This document shows, piece by piece, positions 23,891 through 32,310 of a stretch of 39,917 bases of DNA. Position numbers and translations under genes: made by a program. Location of the stretch: contig CALMMG010000010.1 in NCBI GenBank assembly GCA_937868185.1, positions 1-39,917 on the forward strand. Direction: 5' to 3'. The notes below the pieces were generated by a model, which was given only the letters and a program-made list of their open reading frames with translations, was not told the DNA's origin and did not search any database. How positions within the stretch are numbered: the first letter of the stretch is position 1; the number at the start of each line of letters is the position of its first letter. The DNA comes from an uncultured Pseudomonadota bacterium. Lineage in GTDB: Bacteria > Desulfobacterota > Desulfobulbia > Desulfobulbales > Desulfurivibrionaceae.

Positions 23891-24295
23891 TTAAAGTTCC
23901 CGATCAACAAGGCGCTGCATGCTTAACTCCAGCGCTGCACGTATGTTTTCCACGGCATTGATGTCATCAAAGCGGCTTACAGGAATCCGAAAGACCTCTT
24001 CGTCCGTGCAGGTCCTGGTTTCTCCAAAAAAGTCGTCATTCTGGCACGCGAAAAACTCAACTTCGGCATAAGGAAATCTGAGGGTCATAACGTGAGCCCA
24101 CATCTCGGCAGTTGACACTACTCCAGCTTCCTCCATGAACTCCCTTACCATTGCCTCAACTGGTTTTTCTCCTGATTCAATTTTTCCGCCTATGCCATTA
24201 AACAAGCCTGCCTGCCAGATAGGTCTGTTTTTTCTAATCATTACGACATTCTCTATTTTTGAATCGAACATGAATCCTACGACATATCGTTTCAT
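23891..24295 (-). CDS. Nudix hydrolase
   Basis: A 134-residue protein with a perfect Nudix box at residues 37-59 (G-x5-E-x7-REF-x-EE-x-G-V). Nudix enzymes hydrolyse nucleoside diphosphates linked to another group; the length and the phage setting suggest dNTP cleaning or a nucleotide-derived signal, but the substrate is open. I chose the start at 24295 because GGGGAG lies 8 bases upstream; two earlier in-frame ATGs exist at 24322 and 24310. It lies between the terminase subunits. Confidence 0.9.
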   Translation of the reverse strand: MKRYVVGFMFDSKIENVVMIRKNRPIWQAGLFNGIGGKIESGEKPVEAMVREFMEEAGVVSTAEMWAHVMTLRFPYAEVEFFACQNDDFFGETRTCTDEEVFRIPVSRFDDINAVENIRAALELSMQRLVDREL

Positions 24296-24343
24296 TGGCA
24301 GGCTCCCCATGTTGTTTTGCATTTTCTAGAATTTTTTTGGTGC

Positions 24344-24901
24344 TCATTCACCATCAACTTCCCTAATCTCCTTAAACACTACCTGAAACCTCGCGGTGGT
24401 GGCATAATCGCTCAACAGGGCGGCGGTGGCCGCTCCCATGGCCTCGATCAGGTCCGGAATCTTGGCCTGATCGCCGCCCACAAGCTCGATCAAGGCCGGG
24501 GCCTGCGCCTGGATCATGGAGCGCAGCCCGGCATCGAACACCACGGCGCGGCTGGCCAGCTCCAGGTCAAGATCCGCACGGGGGATGAACTTGCCCTCCA
24601 GGGCGGCCAGCTCGTGCTCCGCCTTTGCCGCCTGGGCCTCAACTTTCCTGACCTCAGCCTCTTCCCGCCTCTTGCTTCTTTCTTCCCGCTCTTCATCCAG
24701 CTTCTGGCCTGTTTCCTGGCGCCGCAGTTTCTTTTTGGCGTACCGGTCGATGGCCGCTTTTTCGTAGAGGCCGCTCCGCTTGTCCGGCCTCAGAAAACCA
24801 TCGGTGCAGGCATCGTACAAAGCTGTTTTCGATATCTGCCATCCCTCGCTGACCAGATAGGCAAGAACATCTATCTTCTTCTTGAACGGAGGAACGATCA
24901 T
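24344..24901 (-). CDS. terS: Terminase small subunit (Nu1-like)
   Basis: A 185-residue protein with an N-terminal winged-helix (about 5-55, KIDVLAYLVSEGWQISKTAL), a long charged coiled coil (about 60-105) and a C-terminal helical part. This plan fits Nu1/DUF1441 small terminases that bind cos and recruit the large subunit. Five small genes, including Nudix and ASCH, separate it from terL, which is unusual. Start overlaps the previous stop (ATGA). Confidence 0.85.
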   Translation of the reverse strand: MIVPPFKKKIDVLAYLVSEGWQISKTALYDACTDGFLRPDKRSGLYEKAAIDRYAKKKLRRQETGQKLDEEREERSKRREEAEVRKVEAQAAKAEHELAALEGKFIPRADLDLELASRAVVFDAGLRSMIQAQAPALIELVGGDQAKIPDLIEAMGAATAALLSDYATTARFQVVFKEIREVDGE

Positions 24902-25323
24902 TCGCAGACCCGGAAGAGGGCGGACACCCTGTCATCGTTCATTTTTTCAGCAGGCGTGGCCAGGAGAATAGTCAGCCCGTCCCACAGCCAGATCGTGGCG
25001 GCAGGAGACAGGCCGGACACTTTCTTGACCAGCGGCTGCACAGCGCCCCTGGCCTTGAGACCGCTGACCAGAACATCCTTGGCTGCCTCCAGTCCTCCAG
25101 GGGAGATGGGTGGCACTCCGGCGGCAACCTCGGCAATGGCCCGGACCTCGGCCAGGGTGAAAACCTCACCCATCTCGCTCACACCGACATACCGCAACAG
25201 CCGGAAGTACCACCAGAGGCTGTCGGTGACCACCGTTGATGTTTTGTGGCCACGGTGCCCGATGCGGAGGCGTAGTTCGTCCAGAATATCGTCTTGAAAG
25301 TAGATTGATTTCCGTTCCGGCAT
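24898..25323 (-). CDS. Ribbon-helix-helix-like protein opening the packaging operon
   Basis: A 141-residue protein. The first 45 residues (KSIYFQDDILDELRLRIGHRG, then STVVTDSLWWYFRLL) resemble an Arc/CopG-type ribbon-helix-helix DNA-binding domain. The C-terminal 90 residues are helical with an Ala/Leu-rich end and are not recognised. It is the first gene after the candidate late promoter and overlaps terS, so it may regulate or assist packaging. Confidence 0.65.
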   Translation of the reverse strand: MPERKSIYFQDDILDELRLRIGHRGHKTSTVVTDSLWWYFRLLRYVGVSEMGEVFTLAEVRAIAEVAAGVPPISPGGLEAAKDVLVSGLKARGAVQPLVKKVSGLSPAATIWLWDGLTILLATPAEKMNDDRVSALFRVCE

Positions 25324-25348
25324 TTTCGTGGTTTCCGCGTTAATTTGT

Positions 25349-25377
25349 TTTAAAAATCAGTATGTTACATGTGTAAA
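25349..25377 (-). promoter_or_regulatory. Candidate late promoter with a palindromic site
   Basis: On the minus strand TTTACA (25377-25372), a 17-base spacer and TTTAAA (25354-25349) form a near-consensus promoter about 26 bases before the packaging operon start. The 12-base dyad TTACATGTGTAA at 25365-25376 overlaps the -35 and could be an activator or repressor site. The surrounding 72-base gap is strikingly AT-rich against its neighbours. Confidence 0.6.
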
Positions 25378-25395
25378 ATTGGTGGAAATAAAGTG

Positions 25396-25614
25396 TTACT
25401 TTCCTTGTGCTGTTTGGGGCGTGCGATTTTTCCCGAGCAAGATTCTTTCCGCGCAACCATCGATCTTCTCAATCATCTCCAGAGCATGTGCTATCAACTC
25501 TTCAGGAGGGCACAACCGTGCTTGTGGAGAGATTCCCTGTAGATCGGTTCTTGCGGCAGACGCCCAATAAATCACGCCTTCCAGGTCTTCCATATCTTTA
25601 CTGTTCAGCTTCAT
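25396..25614 (-). CDS. Small acidic protein of unknown function
   Basis: A 72-residue, mostly helical protein starting MKLNSKDMEDLEG, with a good ribosome-binding site (GGGAGG, about 8 bases before ATG). No family recognised. It is the last gene of the early operon, just upstream of the late promoter region. Confidence 0.65.
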   Translation of the reverse strand: MKLNSKDMEDLEGVIYWASAARTDLQGISPQARLCPPEELIAHALEMIEKIDGCAERILLGKNRTPQTAQGK

Positions 25615-25632
25615 TAATTTCCTCCCTTACCC

Positions 25633-28128
25633 TTACGCCGCGACCATTGCTTTCTTCTCAAAATCAAACAGACTCGGCATGCTCTTTTTTCTCTCGGCAG
25701 CCTGCAGGTACTTCACCCCGTCAAAAAAATACCCGGTATTCAATTCGCTGGCCCGGCTGCGGCGGCCCAAAAGAATAGCCCGGTACGGCACGGTCATAAG
25801 CCCACCGAACGGGTCGAACACCTCCTCGCCAGGGTTGGTGAAACGGTTGATGATCCGGTCTACAATATCGAACTGCAGGGGACAGATATGGTTATTCAAT
25901 CCCTTCTGCGTCTGGTCTCCGTTGAGGGTCCGCATGCGGTTTACATCGTGCCAGACATCTTCATGGTGGGAGCCCGGCGCCAGGGTCATAAAGGTGGACG
26001 GCAGAGATCCCTTGGCGTCCAGCCGCTCACCCAGGCGGATATGCGCCTCGTAGTCGTAGAGGTTTTCCATGGTGTGCTGCTGGAATACTCGGCTTATGGT
26101 GTCCACCGGGTATTCCGCCATCTGTTCAGCGGTAAGCGACCGATCCCCGGAAGAGCGCCAGAATGAGTGGGCATCCACCTGCCACCGAGCGCGGCTGTAA
26201 TCCTCCTTACTCTTGACCACCCGGTCGTCGGCATAGGATTTGGTGCGGTCGGTGGGCAGCTTGCGGAACAGCAGGATATATTCCGGGGAACCGACGCCCA
26301 TCTTGGTGCCGTCCTTGCATTGCTCCGTCCATCCCAGGCGGTAGGTCTGGTTATTTTCCCGGACCACATCGGTCACCACCGTTATCATCCCGAAATAGAC
26401 AAAGCCGTGCTTCTGGGCATGGAAAATAGCCTCGGCATGGAAAGGGGAGACCGTGGGCATCCCGTGGCCGGTGACGTTGCCGAACATGATCCGGTCCTTG
26501 ACATGGCAGGCATAGACCCGGCCGGGCTTCAAGATGCGCAATAGCTCGGGGGTGAGGAAATCCATCTGCCGCCAGAAGTGATCGTTGTTGTCCGTGTGCC
26601 CGAAATCGTTATAGCTCGGGGTGTACTCGTAGTGGTTGGCAAAGGGGATGGAGGTATGGATCAGGTCGATGGAGTCCGTTTCGATCAGCTTGCACTCTTC
26701 CACGCAATCGTTATTGGCGACGCGGAATTTCTCCCCCGACACCTCGATGCGCTCGACGCCGATGGACCGGCGCAGCTCGCTTTCCATTTCCGCATGGGAC
26801 AGGCCGTACTTCTTGATGATCTCCGTCATTTTCGCCACCATTTCGATATGCCGCGACCACTTCTCTTTCAGGACATCGAGGATGCGCCGCTCGGAATCGG
26901 CGTAGATGATGTGGATGTGGCACTCTTTGACCTGGAGAAAGCGGAAGATACGGTGAATTGCCTGGATGAAATCGTTGAACTTGAAGCCGATACCGAGAAA
27001 GATAGCCGTGTGGCAATGCCTCTGGAAATTGCATCCGGAGCCGGACAAAACCGGCTTGGTGGCCAGGTACTTGATCTTGCCGTATGAAAAATCGATGATG
27101 TTCTGCTCCCGTTCGTCAAGGTCCTGGGAGCCGTACACCTCAACCGCCTCGGGCAAAGCCTTCTTGATGGCGTGGCGCTCTGATTCCTGATCGTGCCACA
27201 ACAGGCAATGGGCGGCAGGATCCTGGCCGATGATCTCCATCATCTTGTCCACCCTGGCCGCCATGCTCTCCCGCTTTTCCCGGCTGGCAGCCTGTAGGGA
27301 AATGGCAGCATTGGGGAACATACCCATCTGCCCGTCACGGTCAACCACGGGGCCGGAGTTGGCCTTGACCTGGTGGTAGTGGACGTGCAGCTGCGGCAGG
27401 TCGTAGCCTTCGTCCGAGTAACCAAGATCGGAAGGCCTTTGCAGAAAGATCGCCCAGGAACTGACCCACAACCAGAATTCATGCTCCTTGTGCGGATACA
27501 GGGTCAGATTGTTGGCCTTGGTGCTGTCGCGCTGGAAAAAGCGGGTAAGGGCCTGGCCGGTGTCCATGATCCCGAGAAACCCTGCGTAGTGGATAAGCTC
27601 CTTATAGCGGTTCGGGCTCGGGGTGGCCGTGGCCACAAAGCGGTATTTTATGTCCTTGAACAGCACCAAGAATTCTTGAAAGGTTTTTGACCCGTAGGAG
27701 CGCAGAACAGACGCCTCATCAAGCGACACGGCGTTGAATTCGTTGACATCCAGCCTGCCATCGCGCACGCTCTCGTAGTTGGTGATGTATAGGCCCTCAT
27801 CGGCCAGATCTTCCGGGCGGCGGACAAATGGAATCCGGATACCGAGTTTGGCTGCGTCGATCTTGAATTCCTGCCGGACTCCAAGCGGAGCGATGATAAG
27901 CTGCCGACCGCCCTCTTTTTTTCCGATAAGGCGCAGGCACTCAAGCTGCATGAAGCTCTTGCCAAGGCCAAAGGCGGCGAATATGGCACGGCGGCCACCG
28001 GCGACAGCCCACCGGGTGATATCAGACTGGTGTGGTTTTAAGAGGGGATTTACCTCCCCGGCTTGCACCGCAAAACCCATTCTGCTGTCAAGACGCACCT
28101 TGGAAGACAAAAAAGTTTTATAGTCCAT
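25633..28128 (-). CDS. SF2 helicase-DNA methyltransferase fusion
   Basis: An 831-residue protein. Residues 1-420 form an SNF2-like SF2 helicase: motif I FGLGKS (53-58), II LDEAS (136-140), III TATPSPN (168-173), VI QAIHRIFR (389-396). Residues about 460-810 resemble a permuted N4-C/N6-A methyltransferase: catalytic motif IV appears as TSIPF (492-496) in place of (D/S)PPY, and motif I as FDPFGGLMT (771-779) with SELN following. Several conserved-looking blocks (YEYTPSYNDFGHTD) remain. The fusion could protect phage DNA or remodel host defence complexes, as with P1 Dar-type proteins. Start 28128 directly follows the primase stop. Confidence 0.85.
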   Translation of the reverse strand: MDYKTFLSSKVRLDSRMGFAVQAGEVNPLLKPHQSDITRWAVAGGRRAIFAAFGLGKSFMQLECLRLIGKKEGGRQLIIAPLGVRQEFKIDAAKLGIRIPFVRRPEDLADEGLYITNYESVRDGRLDVNEFNAVSLDEASVLRSYGSKTFQEFLVLFKDIKYRFVATATPSPNRYKELIHYAGFLGIMDTGQALTRFFQRDSTKANNLTLYPHKEHEFWLWVSSWAIFLQRPSDLGYSDEGYDLPQLHVHYHQVKANSGPVVDRDGQMGMFPNAAISLQAASREKRESMAARVDKMMEIIGQDPAAHCLLWHDQESERHAIKKALPEAVEVYGSQDLDEREQNIIDFSYGKIKYLATKPVLSGSGCNFQRHCHTAIFLGIGFKFNDFIQAIHRIFRFLQVKECHIHIIYADSERRILDVLKEKWSRHIEMVAKMTEIIKKYGLSHAEMESELRRSIGVERIEVSGEKFRVANNDCVEECKLIETDSIDLIHTSIPFANHYEYTPSYNDFGHTDNNDHFWRQMDFLTPELLRILKPGRVYACHVKDRIMFGNVTGHGMPTVSPFHAEAIFHAQKHGFVYFGMITVVTDVVRENNQTYRLGWTEQCKDGTKMGVGSPEYILLFRKLPTDRTKSYADDRVVKSKEDYSRARWQVDAHSFWRSSGDRSLTAEQMAEYPVDTISRVFQQHTMENLYDYEAHIRLGERLDAKGSLPSTFMTLAPGSHHEDVWHDVNRMRTLNGDQTQKGLNNHICPLQFDIVDRIINRFTNPGEEVFDPFGGLMTVPYRAILLGRRSRASELNTGYFFDGVKYLQAAERKKSMPSLFDFEKKAMVAA

Positions 28129-28129
28129 A

Positions 28130-29611
28130 TCAAACCGACTCCCCGCCGCGGCGGATGTAAGCCCCTTGGAACACCTCTTTGACATCAAGCACAGCCGTGG
28201 CCATGGAAGCCGCCCCTTCCGTACCGCTAGCCCGGCAAGCTGCGTGCAGCCGCTCGATCTCTCCGCGGCTAAACACGATTTTTCCGCGCCCTACAGCCTT
28301 ATCCCAATCCTCTTTGCTATCAACCACCAGATACTCGCGGCCATCGGCTGACACGCCGTGAAGTCCTGAGCATTGATAATCCAACGCTTCCGGTGTGGCC
28401 ATTTCCTGTTTTTCGACATCATTTGAGGCCGCTTCCACATCCACCACCAACTCCTCAACAGCCGCCCCCCCCTTCGACAAATCAGAAAAACTGGACTGTC
28501 CGGCTGGTTCCAGCCCGGCGCCGACATGGAACACAGGCGGCAGGCCTGCCATGATCCAGGCGCGGAGATCCACCCCGGCCTTGAACGCCTCGCCCGGGTC
28601 CTTTCCCACCGGCACAGGCCAGCGCAGATGCCGCTCGAAGGTGGCGGACCACTTTGCCAGGGCACGTTGTAGGGCCGGGGTTTTCGGATCGTCCGCATCC
28701 AGGGCGTCGAGGATGGCCAGGGAGCCGGAGAGGAGTGTGTATGCCTCTTCGTCAAGGTTTCCTTCCAGGGTTTCGATGGACACGGCGGAGACCAGATCAG
28801 CGGCGGCGGAGAAGATAGCCACGGCGTCCAGCTCTGCCTCCACCACGGCGAAGGCCCGGGTTGATTCGCCCAGGATCATTGTGGTACCGGTAGAGCCAGG
28901 AATCCGGTAGTACTTGAGGTTTTCGCAGTTCTTTGCCCGTTCTGATTCCGGCCGCCGTACCCGCACCCTCTGAAGCACCCCGCCGCGGTACACAGGGATT
29001 ACCAGTCCGGCAGGAAGCCAGAGACGCTTTGCCTTTCCGCTTTGTTCGTGCAGTTCGGTGGGCAGGCCCCAGCTCTCCCTTGCCCGGTATGTGTCAGACG
29101 GGTTCCAGCCGAGGCGGCAGGCAATCGCCGCCTCACGGCTGATGCAGCGACCAGCGATATAGATCAACTCCTCATTGTTGGCCAGCAGCTGCTCATGGCA
29201 CCAGTCCACGAACTTCTCGGCATGTTCGATCCACAGCGCAGACGGTGAAGATACGGGGTGGATGGTGAGCTTGCGTGATTGCTCCGCCACCGGCCGGGCC
29301 CCGGATGAACGCCCTGGAACGGAGGCCTTAGCCTGAGACTTTGGCTCGATGCCGAGATAGGCGCAGGCCTCGAGATAGCCTTTGCCCTCGAAATCGTGTA
29401 GCCACTGGATGGCGTCGCCGCCCCGGCCGCACTTGCGACAGCTGAAGGTGCCGGTGTTGCCCTGCAACGGCCAGACCCGCATCCGGTTGTTGTTTTTCTC
29501 AAGGCAAATGCAGTCTGGACCATTGCCCGGACATTTGCCGTGGTACTCTCCACCGTTTTTGCCTCCGGCCCTAAACCCGGAAAAGCCAGGGAAATTAAAG
29601 AATTGCATCAT
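28130..29611 (-). CDS. Zinc-ribbon/TOPRIM primase-like protein
   Basis: A 493-residue protein. The N-terminus has a CHC2-like zinc ribbon (Cys 27, 34, 36, then CRKC at 58-61, followed by GGDAIQWL). A TOPRIM-like core follows: FAVVEAELDA (254-263) supplies the Glu, and ILDALDADDP (300-309) the Asp cluster. Such proteins make RNA primers or initiate replication. The C-terminal 150 residues are divergent and may bind the partner helicase two genes upstream. Coupled by ATGA to the gene before it. Confidence 0.85.
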   Translation of the reverse strand: MMQFFNFPGFSGFRAGGKNGGEYHGKCPGNGPDCICLEKNNNRMRVWPLQGNTGTFSCRKCGRGGDAIQWLHDFEGKGYLEACAYLGIEPKSQAKASVPGRSSGARPVAEQSRKLTIHPVSSPSALWIEHAEKFVDWCHEQLLANNEELIYIAGRCISREAAIACRLGWNPSDTYRARESWGLPTELHEQSGKAKRLWLPAGLVIPVYRGGVLQRVRVRRPESERAKNCENLKYYRIPGSTGTTMILGESTRAFAVVEAELDAVAIFSAAADLVSAVSIETLEGNLDEEAYTLLSGSLAILDALDADDPKTPALQRALAKWSATFERHLRWPVPVGKDPGEAFKAGVDLRAWIMAGLPPVFHVGAGLEPAGQSSFSDLSKGGAAVEELVVDVEAASNDVEKQEMATPEALDYQCSGLHGVSADGREYLVVDSKEDWDKAVGRGKIVFSRGEIERLHAACRASGTEGAASMATAVLDVKEVFQGAYIRRGGESV

Positions 29612-29832
29612 ATTCTCTTCCCTTTCTCTTCTTCTTTCTGGATAGTTAGACAGTATGGAGGGTTATATAGTACGTGCGCGCGTAAACATTCCCCCTGTGA
29701 GTTTATTTGGCTAAATAACACCGTACGAAATGTCCACTGTCCAGACGCAAGAGCGTAACTATCTGTAATCAGATCGATTGCGTACTGTTTGATCATGGAG
29801 ATACTGTCCATTTTATTGTCCGGACTGTCCAT
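29608..29832 (-). CDS. Small protein of unknown function between helicase-primase and primase
   Basis: A 74-residue protein starting MDSPDNKMDSIS. It starts in a TAATG overlap with the helicase gene and ends in an ATGA overlap with the primase gene, which argues that it is translated. Composition is AT-richer than both neighbours. No family recognised; possibly a replication accessory protein. Confidence 0.6.
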   Translation of the reverse strand: MDSPDNKMDSISMIKQYAIDLITDSYALASGQWTFRTVLFSQINSQGECLRAHVLYNPPYCLTIQKEEEKGKRI

Positions 29833-31439
29833 TATTGCGCCCATAAGCCACCTGAATCGGAAGGTTTTCCGTCCTTAAGGGCAGCCTCAAGAATGTCAGG
29901 CTTAACCTTCAGGCCAAAGTAGGTGACTGTTCCTTTCTTCTCTTTTTTGAAATGCATTTTGAGCCCATCCCCAAAGTTACGGGCGTTTGGCGGTGTGTTG
30001 TTGACGTTTTCCTTCCACCATATCCTGAACGTGGTGTAGAGATTTGTGGCGTTCTCCTTAAGGGATGGATCCTGTAGGCAGCAGGCCTCCACGAAATCAA
30101 GGATCTGATCTTCGCCGCGTCTATATGCAGCGGTCGGTTCCTTGATGCTGTCCGGAGTGGCCATCCCCATCTGTTGGAAGAGAAGCGCCCCCTCCACAAG
30201 CCAGCCGAGGATGCCGGAGGCTTCGGCAAGGAGCTTCTCCTTGAGGTGCTGATCAGCCTTTTTTTCGTATGGTGCCTTTGGTTCCTCCACAAAGGAAAAC
30301 GGAAAGGGGATGATCTTGGCCCGGTTGAAGAAACCGTTATCATCCGTCGGAGCGTGGGGAGTGTAGTTGGTGAGCAAAAACATGGTATGAGTGGGGAGGA
30401 ACTCGGTGAAGTCTCGGTCCTGCAGGCCCCTGCCCTTGAGGCTATCGCCGCCGGCGTACCTCTTGACCGCGGCGGTGGCGAAGCGTTGACCTTTTTCTGT
30501 CTCACTGGCGAACACTGGCCTCTTGCCCTTGAGATCCATTATCTCCGGGGTTGGGCTGCCGGCCGACTTGGCGAACTTGGTGGCGATCAGCATCTCCGAC
30601 TGTATGGTTCCTGCCACCTGGCCGAGTACCGAAAGTATAACCTCCTTGATGGTTCCCTTACCGTTCTGGGAGTGCTCTCCGTGGAAGATCGGGAAAACAC
30701 GGACCCCGAGATCGGCGCCGATGATGGAATAGCCCAAGAGTCGCTGGACATAATCAACGGTGTCCTGATCAACCAGGACCTCAAGTAGGAAACTGCGCCA
30801 GTCATCACATTTGGCCTTGATTCCGTGGTATTCGGTTGGGGCGACTATGGTGATGAGGTCCTCAGGGCGGCCATCGCGGCGCAGACCGGTGCGCAGATCA
30901 ACCACCCCGTTTTTCACGCCCATGAGAAAAGGATCCTGGTCGAGCTGATTGTAGGCGATCACCAGAGGCTGTGAATTGGAGGTGGCGAGATCAAGCACAT
31001 TTTTTCGCCCGCGGCCGGTGCGGAGCCTGCTACAGCGCTTGACTATCGCCTCCTGTTGTTTGCTCAGTCTGGCAACGATATCCTTTTTGTTTTCATCTCC
31101 GGTGAGACTGAGGAGCTTTTCTTCTACATCTTCCAGTTCACGCAGGTAGGCCTGGACCACATCCTCAACCGCATCCAGAGAGCGGTTTGTCTTGTCAATC
31201 TGCCAATGGTGGCCGGTGAATGCATACCATGTTCCCAGGGTATCCACGTTTTTCGCGTATCGTTTGCGGTGCAAGGCGCAGTAAAGCTCCGAGTCTCCCA
31301 CTTCATTCTTGGCGCGACAATCTGATATGAACTCAAGGGAAAGACCGGCTACTCCCTGGGGGGTATCCGGCTTTGCCGCCTCGCGCTCTGCCTCGGCCCG
31401 CTCCCGACTCAGCTGCTGTATTTTTTCGATATCGCTCAT
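29832..31439 (-). CDS. D5/P4-type SF3 helicase-primase
   Basis: A 535-residue protein of the phage/plasmid primase C-terminal family. Walker A GEHSQNGKGT (254-263), Walker B-like RPVFASETE (307-315) and the SF3 motif C LLTNYTPHAP (355-364) are clear. The D5_N-type region precedes them (residues about 80-240). SF3 helicases form hexamers that open the origin and drive phage replication. The zinc-ribbon/TOPRIM protein is the likely primase partner. Ribosome-binding site AAAGG. Confidence 0.92.
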   Translation of the reverse strand: MSDIEKIQQLSRERAEAEREAAKPDTPQGVAGLSLEFISDCRAKNEVGDSELYCALHRKRYAKNVDTLGTWYAFTGHHWQIDKTNRSLDAVEDVVQAYLRELEDVEEKLLSLTGDENKKDIVARLSKQQEAIVKRCSRLRTGRGRKNVLDLATSNSQPLVIAYNQLDQDPFLMGVKNGVVDLRTGLRRDGRPEDLITIVAPTEYHGIKAKCDDWRSFLLEVLVDQDTVDYVQRLLGYSIIGADLGVRVFPIFHGEHSQNGKGTIKEVILSVLGQVAGTIQSEMLIATKFAKSAGSPTPEIMDLKGKRPVFASETEKGQRFATAAVKRYAGGDSLKGRGLQDRDFTEFLPTHTMFLLTNYTPHAPTDDNGFFNRAKIIPFPFSFVEEPKAPYEKKADQHLKEKLLAEASGILGWLVEGALLFQQMGMATPDSIKEPTAAYRRGEDQILDFVEACCLQDPSLKENATNLYTTFRIWWKENVNNTPPNARNFGDGLKMHFKKEKKGTVTYFGLKVKPDILEAALKDGKPSDSGGLWAQ

Positions 31440-31457
31440 TGCAGCCTTTATTCTCGA

Positions 31458-31832
31458 TTAAACGTCAAAAAACTGACCATTTTTTAGGCAGAAAAATAGG
31501 CACGATGGCCAGCCAAAAAAATGTGGCATTTCAAAGCAATTCCGTTTTTCCACCCCTTTCCGGAACTTCCGCGCGCAAAACAATCGCGGGGAGCCGACCC
31601 TTGCTGACGGAGGGGGCCAGAAGGACCCGTGACCGTCATGGACCTTTGGGCTGCTTTCTTTAGAAAGGGGGAGGGGGGCGGCGGCGGGGAGCGCAACCCT
31701 GTGAGAATGTACGGCCACCGTAATGGTCTGCACCTGCGAGGCCTCGAGAAAGCGCGGCGGATGACCGTAGGGATCGGCTTGCGGGAGGCGGTGGCCATCT
31801 ATTAGAAGCATGCCAGAGTTAAAGGGGATCAT
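31458..31832 (-). CDS. Doubtful 124-residue protein with a homopolymeric C/G run
   Basis: An ATGA overlap with the gene before it gives a start MIPFNSGMLLIDGHRL. The N-terminal half looks like protein; the second half is Pro/Ser/Cys/Phe-rich and less convincing. The DNA at 31667-31689 carries long G tracts on the plus strand (GGGGGAGGGGGG and more), a place where frameshift by slippage is possible. The reading frame could have shifted here. The region could also hold a replication origin. Confidence 0.4.
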   Translation of the reverse strand: MIPFNSGMLLIDGHRLPQADPYGHPPRFLEASQVQTITVAVHSHRVALPAAAPLPLSKESSPKVHDGHGSFWPPPSARVGSPRLFCARKFRKGVEKRNCFEMPHFFGWPSCLFFCLKNGQFFDV

Positions 31833-32065
31833 CGGGTCACTCCTCTTCCTGTCTCGCGGTTTCGCCACATGAAAAAGCCCACCACGGAAAAGCCGAGGTA
31901 GGCGGTAAAGAGCGCGACCTGTGACCAAAGGCCACGGGAAGCATTGGCGATCACCCAGCCTATGTTGCTGAATATCCAGATAGTGAACCCAGCACGGCGT
32001 CCCACCGCGTTCAGGGCGGCACCGAGTACGCTGGCTGCTGTCAAGGCCCAGGTCGGATCGATCAT
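31829..32065 (-). CDS. Small PnuC-like membrane protein
   Basis: A 78-residue protein with three hydrophobic segments (about 6-21, 27-43, 48-67). The pattern NAVGRRAGFTIWIFSNIGW and the ALFTAYLGF segment resembles short phage proteins related to the PnuC transporter core. Real PnuC proteins are over 200 residues and carry nicotinamide riboside, so this could be a partial pore or just a membrane protein. ATGA overlaps on both sides. Confidence 0.7.
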   Translation of the reverse strand: MIDPTWALTAASVLGAALNAVGRRAGFTIWIFSNIGWVIANASRGLWSQVALFTAYLGFSVVGFFMWRNRETGRGVTR

Positions 32066-32310
32066 GAGATCATCTCAGTCTTCTGGTGGACGTTGCCTAA
32101 ATAATGTTTTTTGAGCTGATAGACGATCTTGCCCAGAGCCACCATAGCCTCGTGATATACCTTTTGTTTTGTGAGGCCTAGCATTCTCCCTATATCCTCG
32201 TAGGTGTATTTCGATTCCAATTGCTTAGATGTCTCCACCCCAAGCCGATGGTATTCTTTCCATGTTGGTTTGCGCCGGGCGGTAGGTTGACAAGCGTTCA
32301 CCTTGCTCAT
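32062..32310 (-). CDS. Sigma-region-4-like HTH protein, possible late regulator
   Basis: An 82-residue protein with an HTH at about 36-60 (YTYEDIGRMLGLTKQKVYH) of the sigma-70 region 4 type. Small early-operon proteins of this kind often switch on late genes, and the candidate late promoter with its dyad lies 7 kb downstream. That link is inference. The start overlaps the preceding stop (ATGA). Confidence 0.7.
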   Translation of the reverse strand: MSKVNACQPTARRKPTWKEYHRLGVETSKQLESKYTYEDIGRMLGLTKQKVYHEAMVALGKIVYQLKKHYLGNVHQKTEMIS

